This document shows, in pieces, positions 58,189-64,000 of a DNA stretch of 64,000 nucleotides (the stretch's first letter is position 1; every line of letters begins with the position of its first letter). A program made the position numbers and the translations under genes. Origin of the DNA: SM1-73 sp964588305 (GTDB taxonomy: Bacteria > Zixibacteria > MSB-5A5 > SM1-73); NCBI GenBank assembly GCA_964588305.1, contig CAZPOP010000010.1, forward strand, positions 47,769 through 111,768. Direction: 5' to 3'. The notes under the pieces were generated by a model. That model did no database searches, was not told where the DNA came from, and saw only the letters and a list, made by a program, of their open reading frames with translations.

Positions 58189-59544
58189 ATGAAGCACAAG
58201 GACAGAGTATTGATAATCGAAGACGATAAGAGACTACGGGAAGTGCTCAAGAAGATCCTGGACAAGCAAGGATTCGATGTTGAGACTATGGCCGACGCCT
58301 CAGGCGGAATAACAAAAATAAAGACCGATTTCTGCGACATTGCCTTGACTGATTTGAAAATGCCTGGCCTTGGCGGGATAGAGGTTTTGAAGGCGATAAA
58401 GAAAGTCTCCCCTCAGACCTATGTGGTGATAATGACCGCTTACGGCACCATCGATTCCGCCGTCGAGGCGATGAAAAGTGGTGCTTTCGATTACGTGACA
58501 AAACCTTTTAAAACTGAAGAAATCCTATTAGTCATAAAGAAGGCTTTAGAAGACAGAGACCTTCGAAAAAAGATACAAGTACTGACCGAACAGGTCGAAC
58601 GAAAATACGGGTTCGAAAACATAATTGGCAAGAGCAAATTGATGCAAGATGTTTTTGAGATGATAAGGATGGTGTCAAAAACCGATACCACCGTGCTGAT
58701 CACCGGAAAAACGGGCACGGGAAAGGAATTGGTGGCCCGGGCCATTCACTATAATAGCAAAAGAAAAGATGAACCTTTCGTGGTGGTCAACTCCAGCGCG
58801 ATCCCCGAGACCTTGTTGGAAAGTGAGCTGTTCGGACACGTAAAAGGAGCTTTCACCGGAGCCCATAGAGACAAGCGAGGTTTGTTTCAGGAAGCTCACC
58901 AGGGTACGTTGTTTTTGGACGAGATTGGTGCGATTCCTCCTTCCGTTCAGGTGAAGCTGCTGAGAGCAATCGAGGATGAAATCATCACTCCTGTGGGAGA
59001 GACAAAAGGGGACAAGGTGGACATAAGGCTGATTGCCGCCACCAATCACGACCTGGAACAGGAGGTAAAAAGGGAGTCCTTTCGGGATGATCTGTACTAT
59101 CGTCTCAGGGTGATGTCCATACATCTGCCTGAGCTCAAAGACCGGAGAGAGGATATCCCTCTGCTGGCTAACCATTTTCTCAAAAGATACAACCACTCTC
59201 TGAAAAAAGAGGTCAAGAGAATCTCTAAAGATGCTCTCAGGCTGCTTCTGGACTTTCACTGGCCTGGCAATGTAAGGGAGTTGGAGCATGCCATCGAGAG
59301 GGCGGTACTCGTATCTGATTCGGAGGATATCCTTCCGGAACATCTTCCTCCTGAGATTCAGTTCCCGGAGGAAACGCGCATTAAAAAAGCCGGAGAGGAC
59401 GGTAAATCCCTGGAGACAGTGGAAAAAGAATACATCAAAATGATACTCAAAAAAGCTGGCGGGCACAAAAGCAAGGCGGCGTCCATTCTGGGAATGGACA
59501 GACGCACCCTGTACCGTAAGCTAAAAAAGTACGGAATAGTCTAG
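58189..59544 (+). CDS. sigma-54 dependent NtrC-family response regulator
   Basis: 451 residues from the ATG at 58189 after GGAGG. The receiver domain (1-120) has LIIEDDKRLREVL and the phosphoacceptor Asp near residue 54 in DIALTDLKMPG. The AAA+ domain (about 145-385) has GKTGTGKELVARAIH, GAFTGA (sigma-54 contact, near residue 220), LFLDEIGAIPPSVQVKLLRAIED and the R-finger region. The C-terminal Fis-type helix-turn-helix is GGHKSKAASILGMDRRTLYRKLKKYG. It activates sigma-54 promoters when phosphorylated. No partner kinase is adjacent, but the PAS kinase at the right end of the window could serve. Confidence 0.95.
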   Translation: MKHKDRVLIIEDDKRLREVLKKILDKQGFDVETMADASGGITKIKTDFCDIALTDLKMPGLGGIEVLKAIKKVSPQTYVVIMTAYGTIDSAVEAMKSGAFDYVTKPFKTEEILLVIKKALEDRDLRKKIQVLTEQVERKYGFENIIGKSKLMQDVFEMIRMVSKTDTTVLITGKTGTGKELVARAIHYNSKRKDEPFVVVNSSAIPETLLESELFGHVKGAFTGAHRDKRGLFQEAHQGTLFLDEIGAIPPSVQVKLLRAIEDEIITPVGETKGDKVDIRLIAATNHDLEQEVKRESFRDDLYYRLRVMSIHLPELKDRREDIPLLANHFLKRYNHSLKKEVKRISKDALRLLLDFHWPGNVRELEHAIERAVLVSDSEDILPEHLPPEIQFPEETRIKKAGEDGKSLETVEKEYIKMILKKAGGHKSKAASILGMDRRTLYRKLKKYGIV

Positions 59545-59770
59545 ACCAAGAGATTCTCCCCCGACAGAATAATCCCCTTTTTCATCACCATTGGGGCGAA
59601 GTGCAACATCATGTGTCAAAATGCCCCCTTGCTACCCTCACCCTAATATCGGGGCATTCCACCCCAGGCCGGATGCTTGGGTCGCAGAATGTCCCAACAC
59701 TGAATACCCTCAAAACACCAGCCTCTACTTATCTTATGTAATTACAACAAGTTAGAAAGTACGCCGGAAA

Positions 59771-59786
59771 TTGCACGGAATTTGCA
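59771..59786 (+). promoter_or_regulatory. candidate sigma-54 promoter
   Basis: TTGCACGGAATTTGCA fits the -24/-12 pattern (TGGCACG-N4-TTGCA) with exact spacing and only one change, T for G in the -25 position. It sits 145 bases before the WYL regulator start. In the 59545-59930 interval nothing else but the palindrome at 59881 stands out. Confidence 0.45.
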
Positions 59787-59880
59787 CATATAATCATAAT
59801 ATTTTGTTTTTTATTTGAGTTCAAGGGTCGGTAGGGAGATCTCTTGGGCGTGGCGCGGGATGTGCCGTGCCTGTCAAATC

Positions 59881-59902
59881 AGGGGAGAATGGATTCTCCC
59901 CT
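59881..59902 (+). repeat. perfect 22-bp palindrome, possible operator
   Basis: AGGGGAGAAT (59881-59890), GG, ATTCTCCCCT (59893-59902); arms match exactly. It lies 28 bases before the preferred start of the WYL regulator, where an autoregulatory operator would be expected. It lacks a T-run, so it is not a terminator. Confidence 0.6.
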
Positions 59903-59930
59903 GAAGCAAAACGAGAAATTGGAATTCAAA

Positions 59931-60605
59931 ATGACGAAGGCAGAAAGACTTCTTTATTTGATTAACCTGATCCGGTCCCACCACAACTTGGCGTCAAGAG
60001 ATCTGGCTCAAAAATGCGGGGTTTCCGAACGGACCATCTTCAGAGACGCAAACAGCCTTGCTTCAGCCGGACTTCCCATATATTATGATCACGGATACAG
60101 GTTTTTGGAAGGTGCTTTTCTGCCGACCCTCAATCTAACGGACGAAGAGATCGCCACCCTGGAGTTCGCTCTTGATTTCTCCCCCCTGAAAGCACAATCC
60201 TCATTGTTCAACCTGGCAAAAGGTATCCAAGCCAAGCTGAGGAGCAACAGGGGAAAACCACTTCCGGATAAGCCAGCCGAACATCGGTGCCCGGGAACAG
60301 TCGCCTCCCCCTCCCCTTCGGCAATGAGTCGGTTCTCGGCTATCTTCAAGCTGCTCAATCTGGCAGTGGATCAAAGGACAGTGATAAGAATAGAATATGA
60401 AAGCGGCCTAAACGGAATGACCGAGAGACTTATTGAACCTTATGCTTTAGTGCAGAAAAACCCGAAGTGGCTGGTTCTGGGCTACTGCCAGGATTGCGGG
60501 AAAATCGCTTCTTACGAGGTCAACAAGATAAAGAGCGTGGCTTTGACTGCTCAACGATTCAAATCCAAGATGAGTCTAGATAAAATTTTCGCCCTTCATC
60601 AATGA
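59931..60605 (+). CDS. HTH and WYL domain transcriptional regulator
   Basis: 224 residues from the ATG at 59931 (MTKAERLLYLINLIRSH); an in-frame ATG at 59889 would lie inside the palindrome. The DeoR/HTH_11-like domain is seen in LASRDLAQKCGVSERTIFRDANSLASAGLPI, with the recognition helix SERTIFRDAN. The WYL domain follows (VIRIEYESGLNGMTERLIEPYALVQKNPKWLVLGYC and SYEVNKIKSVALTAQRF). WYL proteins bind nucleic-acid or nucleotide ligands and regulate DNA repair, defence or metabolism genes. It is convergent with the histidine kinase. Its target genes are not evident. Confidence 0.88.
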   Translation: MTKAERLLYLINLIRSHHNLASRDLAQKCGVSERTIFRDANSLASAGLPIYYDHGYRFLEGAFLPTLNLTDEEIATLEFALDFSPLKAQSSLFNLAKGIQAKLRSNRGKPLPDKPAEHRCPGTVASPSPSAMSRFSAIFKLLNLAVDQRTVIRIEYESGLNGMTERLIEPYALVQKNPKWLVLGYCQDCGKIASYEVNKIKSVALTAQRFKSKMSLDKIFALHQ

Positions 60606-60657
60606 CAGGGGAATGGTTCTCCTTTCTACACGTGCAGAGCGAAGGATTGGGGTGAGG

Positions 60658-63600
60658 TCAGGTTAAAAGCACCCTGGCCATTACCTGGTATAACTCCTCA
60701 TTTTTAAAGGGCTTGATCAGCATCGCATCCGCTCCGGCTTTCTTCGCCGATTCCAATTTCTCCTCGGTCATATGTCCGGTCAAAACGATACACTTGACTT
60801 GCTGATCAATCTTCTTCAATTCAGAAATCAATCTCACCCCGTCCATGTCGGGCATGGTTATGTCTGCAAGCACCACCTGGTAACCTCCCTTTTTGAAATT
60901 CTCAAGCGCCTTTCTGCCGGAAAGAGCGGTAGTTACAGAATGCCCTTGAGCTTCGAGGAATTTCTTGATTGCCGCGCAGATGGTTGGCTCGTCATCCACC
61001 AAGAGAATAGTGAGATGTTGCGGGACAGAGCCTGTTTTCTCTCGGTTACTCTCGACCGGAGGAGACAGCACTTGATTCCTGGAGATGGGGATTCTTATGG
61101 TGAACTTGCTTCCTTTACCCACCTTGCTTTTCACCTCGACGCTTCCTGCATATCTGTTTATTATTCCATAAGACAAAAATAAGCCCAATCCTGTTCCCGG
61201 TATTTCGCTTTGACCTAATGCTCCCTTAGTAGTCACGAAGGGCTCAAATATCCTGGACTTTATGCTGTCCGGTATTCCGCAGCCGGTATCGGAGAAAATC
61301 ATTTCGATACAATCTCGCTTCTCACTGACTTCTATGGCAAGCGTACCTCCGCCGGGGCGCATTGCATCCCTGGCGTTGGTTATCATATTGAGGACAACCC
61401 CTGAAAGCTCGCCTAAATCACAGGCTATTTCGGGAATAGGCTTGAAGTTACGCACCACATTGACGTTTTGCTTCTCCAACTCCCGTTCCGTCAGACCCAG
61501 TACCGTATCGACTGCATCCGTGACATCTGCCATTTCTTTTTTCTCCTGACGCTGTCTGGAGAACGCCAGGAGGCTGGCGGTGATACCTTTTGCCCGGTCA
61601 CAACCCTCTATTATAATGTGGAAACTCTCCTTCACCTCCTGGGGATCGTCACTTCCCATTCCGAACTCCGCATTCCCAAGAATCCCTGCCAGGATGTTGT
61701 TGAATTCGTGAGCTATTCCATACGCCAGGGTTCCCACCGCTGTCAGTTTCTCAGCTTGTATCAATTGGGATTGCATCCTTTTGTTCTCTGTAACGTCTCG
61801 ACCGAGAGCAATTGAACCTATGGGCTTACCATCAGCATCCAGAAGATTTCTGGAGTTCCATGAGATGGTTTTTGTCTCGTCGTTTTTGCATCGGATGATA
61901 GTTTCAAAATCCTCAACCACCTCTCCCTCCTCAATTATGGCCGCGGCTTTGGTCGTTATCTCGTTGCGATACTTCTCATCCGGGTAGAGCCATTCCCATA
62001 TCTTTCCATGCCCTATTACTTCTACACGAGAAAAACCGCTTATCTGTTCTGCCGCTTTATTCCAGATCGTCACATTAGCTTTCTCATCCAGAACATCCAC
62101 CCAAATATTGGCGTTATCAATAATCGTTTCCAAGTATTGGCTAAGCTTACGAATCTCTACCTCCGCCCGCTTGCGCTCGGTGATATCACGCATGATGGAA
62201 AATATGTATTCTTCATCCTTGAAGACCACGTGATCAAGGGTAAGCTCTACCGGAAAGGTAGTTCTGTCCTTCCTGCGGAATAACCCCTCGCGGACTTTAG
62301 ACTTGATCCCCCGCATCTCAGCCCATAATTCCGCAGGCGACACCTGCGGAAACATCAGGTCTAGCTCGCTTGGCTTCAGGAAAAGAAGCTCATCTCGCGT
62401 ATACCCCAGCATCCTGCACATCCCCTCGTTGACATAGATGTAATGAAAGTCCTTATCCAGCCAGGCGATGCCTTCCGGCGCGCTGTCGATTGCGAAGTGT
62501 GTCCTCTGCAACTCCTCCTCCGCCCGCTTGCGCTCGGTGATGTCCGTTGCGGCACCGATGAATCTTAACGGCTTACCTGTTTTTTTATCAGGGATTGTCA
62601 TAATCCGGTCTAACCATGTCATATACGTTCCATCTTTTTTCCTCATGCGGTACTCTATGGTGTGCGGTACGCCTGGTTCCAGTTGGTCTATGCTTTTATT
62701 ATTTATCCAGGCAAGGTCCTCCGGGTGAACATGCTTTCTCCAGCCTTCCATGGTGCGTGGGTATCCGCCCGGTTCATAGCCCAAATGACTATCGATATCG
62801 CCGTAGAACGTGGCGACGCCTGTTTGTGCGTCTCTTTCATAGACCACGTCGCTGGCAATTTGGCTGGCAATACGGAATCGTTCCTCACTCTCTCTAAGGG
62901 CCTCCTCGGCCCGCTTGCGTTCGGTGATGTCACGATTCACGCTCACGAAACCGGTCACCTTGCCAGCCGCATCGCGCAGGACGACGGAAGATACCTCGAC
63001 CGGGAAGCGCGTTCCATCCTTGCGCACCTGAGTTGCATCGCCGCGCCAGGTACCACGCTCCGCGATAGCGCGCAGCATCTCGGCTTTATCCACGCCAGGG
63101 AATTCAGTGCTAGTTACGTCCAGACCAAACCGTCCGAGCACCTCCTCTGCCTTCCAGCCATACATAGATTCCGCTGCAGCATTCCAAGTAGTCAGTCTAT
63201 ATTGCGCGTCAGAAGCAACAACCGCATCATTGACCATTGCTAAGAGTTGGGCTTGGTACTCGATCTGCTCCTCCGCCCGCTTGCGCTCGGTGATATCTTG
63301 ATTCGCGCCGTAAGTCTTGACCGTGCGACCCTGATTGTCTTTGACGATGAAGAAGCGGACGGAAATGTAACCGGTCTCGCCGTCGGCATAAATTATCCGG
63401 TGTTCCAGCTGGCGGCTGAAGTGTGGATCTGTAGCTTCAAGGGCTTTCTGAATCTCAATGCCAACTACCGACCTGTCGTCGGGATGCACGAAAAGTTGAG
63501 CGTAACGAGCCGACGACATGCTATAGCCACCGACCTTTTCAGCCGACGTGCGAAAAATGGCATAGAAGTGATCGTTGAAAGTGAACAGGTCTTCAGCTAC

Positions 63601-64000
63601 GTCATACTCCCAATACCCCAGTTGAGCGATCTTCATGGCGTTGGATAGTTGGGCTTCGCTGGTCAGCAGTAAGTCCTCCGCCCGCTTGCGTTCGGTGATG
63701 TCCTCAGAGGTACCGAGGACACCTACGACGTTGCCGTCCGTGTCCCGCAGCGGCACCTTGTTGGTCATGGCCCATGCACGGGTGCCGTCAGCTCGGAGAT
63801 ATTGCTCGATAATACCGTATTGGTGAATACCTGATTCCATAACCCTCCTATCGTCCTCCCGAAACGAATCGGCCTGTTTTTTTCCCCATGTAAGATGGTA
63901 GTCACTCTTTCCGACAATCTCCTCTGAAGACTCCAGTCCTGCCGTCTCCAGCAAGGCGCGGTTGGCGCCGAGGTAAATTGAATCACGATCTTTCCAAAAG
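60658..64000 (-). CDS. multi-PAS hybrid histidine kinase with receiver domain (5' end outside window)
   Basis: The frame stays open to the window edge, where it reads KDRDSIYLGANRALLETAGL, a PAS domain start, so at least 1113 residues are present and the N-terminus is missing. Six PAS domains are joined by near-identical DITERKRAE linkers (five copies) and one DVTENKR. Then come a HisKA segment with the phosphoacceptor GIAHEFNNILAGILGNAEFG (codons near 61,690-61,720), an HATPase_c domain (DTGCGIPDSIKSRIFEPF, GTGLGLFLSYGI) and a C-terminal receiver (LVDDEPTICAAIKKFLEAQG, with Asp in VLADITMPDMDG). No transmembrane helix is seen in the visible part, so it may be cytoplasmic. Its output partner is not certain. 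Confidence 0.93.
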   Translation of the reverse strand, partial: FWKDRDSIYLGANRALLETAGLESSEEIVGKSDYHLTWGKKQADSFREDDRRVMESGIHQYGIIEQYLRADGTRAWAMTNKVPLRDTDGNVVGVLGTSEDITERKRAEDLLLTSEAQLSNAMKIAQLGYWEYDVAEDLFTFNDHFYAIFRTSAEKVGGYSMSSARYAQLFVHPDDRSVVGIEIQKALEATDPHFSRQLEHRIIYADGETGYISVRFFIVKDNQGRTVKTYGANQDITERKRAEEQIEYQAQLLAMVNDAVVASDAQYRLTTWNAAAESMYGWKAEEVLGRFGLDVTSTEFPGVDKAEMLRAIAERGTWRGDATQVRKDGTRFPVEVSSVVLRDAAGKVTGFVSVNRDITERKRAEEALRESEERFRIASQIASDVVYERDAQTGVATFYGDIDSHLGYEPGGYPRTMEGWRKHVHPEDLAWINNKSIDQLEPGVPHTIEYRMRKKDGTYMTWLDRIMTIPDKKTGKPLRFIGAATDITERKRAEEELQRTHFAIDSAPEGIAWLDKDFHYIYVNEGMCRMLGYTRDELLFLKPSELDLMFPQVSPAELWAEMRGIKSKVREGLFRRKDRTTFPVELTLDHVVFKDEEYIFSIMRDITERKRAEVEIRKLSQYLETIIDNANIWVDVLDEKANVTIWNKAAEQISGFSRVEVIGHGKIWEWLYPDEKYRNEITTKAAAIIEEGEVVEDFETIIRCKNDETKTISWNSRNLLDADGKPIGSIALGRDVTENKRMQSQLIQAEKLTAVGTLAYGIAHEFNNILAGILGNAEFGMGSDDPQEVKESFHIIIEGCDRAKGITASLLAFSRQRQEKKEMADVTDAVDTVLGLTERELEKQNVNVVRNFKPIPEIACDLGELSGVVLNMITNARDAMRPGGGTLAIEVSEKRDCIEMIFSDTGCGIPDSIKSRIFEPFVTTKGALGQSEIPGTGLGLFLSYGIINRYAGSVEVKSKVGKGSKFTIRIPISRNQVLSPPVESNREKTGSVPQHLTILLVDDEPTICAAIKKFLEAQGHSVTTALSGRKALENFKKGGYQVVLADITMPDMDGVRLISELKKIDQQVKCIVLTGHMTEEKLESAKKAGADAMLIKPFKNEELYQVMARVLLT

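Noticed and set aside
62160..63700. Regularly repeated GC-rich segments as a CRISPR or tandem array
   Set aside because: They encode the DITERKRAE linkers between PAS domains.

Overview
The window (about 48-50% GC by eye, densely packed, mostly single-copy genes) looks like a chromosome segment of an uncultured, probably anaerobic, Gram-negative-type bacterium. The evidence is a set of lipoproteins and secreted proteins with lipoboxes or signal peptides, a dockerin protein, ferredoxin/NAD(P)H electron-transfer complexes with a hydrogenase-like sensor protein, a duplicated acyl-CoA dehydratase activase, and an S23-type four-helix protein. This gene mix resembles FCB-group candidate phyla (Zixibacteria/KSB1/TA06-like). 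There is no rRNA or long marker in the window, so that placement is a low-confidence inference.

Layout. 0.7-7.2 kb: envelope and secreted proteins (a dockerin-tailed protein, two lysine-rich secreted proteins, an FN3 lipoprotein). 7.5-20.4 kb: mixed accessory genes (EamA transporter, giant activase, S23 protein between inverted repeats, DUF885 peptidase, three GNAT acetyltransferases including an AAC(6')-like one, a TPR lipoprotein, a cyclophilin lipoprotein). 20.8-22.7 kb: purA and engB. 22.9-33.3 kb, minus strand: a tightly overlapping redox operon that runs from a Cys-rich protein, DRTGG protein, DRTGG-ATPase fusion and degenerate [FeFe]-hydrogenase-like protein to NuoE-, NuoF- and NuoG-like subunits and an NfnA/NfnB pair. 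It is plausibly a NAD(P)H/ferredoxin hub with its own redox sensor. 33.8-35.2 kb: DUF5661, msrB and a His-Arg-Pro tRNA array with a clear promoter.

35.3-45.9 kb, minus strand: the riboflavin operon ribD-ribE-[HEPN-like gene]-ribBA-ribH-nusB behind a textbook FMN riboswitch with a terminator, followed by a DUF2723 glycosyltransferase, a GT4 glycosyltransferase and a flippase-like membrane protein. 46-52.5 kb: lipoprotein, uvrB, an inositol monophosphatase, a beta-helix protein and arsM. 52.6-53.3 kb: an unusual tRNA-Ser locus with two tandem 81-bp truncated copies, one intact tRNA-Ser(GCT), a GIY-YIG endonuclease gene directly downstream, and a fourth tRNA-Ser-like copy broken twice by palindromic sequences. 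53.5-60.6 kb: a small asparaginase, an S9 peptidase, tRNA-Met, tRNA-Gln, a GyrI-like lipoprotein, tRNA-Glu, a sigma-54 response regulator and a WYL regulator. 60.7-64 kb: a multi-PAS hybrid histidine kinase that runs off the window.

Short palindromes recur throughout. They sit between genes, inside tRNA copies, inside the variable stems of the riboswitch, and at the 3' ends of engB and ribD, where they encode the C-termini. The most promising leads are the tRNA-Ser/GIY-YIG locus, the HEPN gene embedded in the riboflavin operon, the sensor-type hydrogenase operon, and the inverted repeats around the four-helix gene. No CRISPR array, rRNA, complete insertion sequence or phage module was seen.
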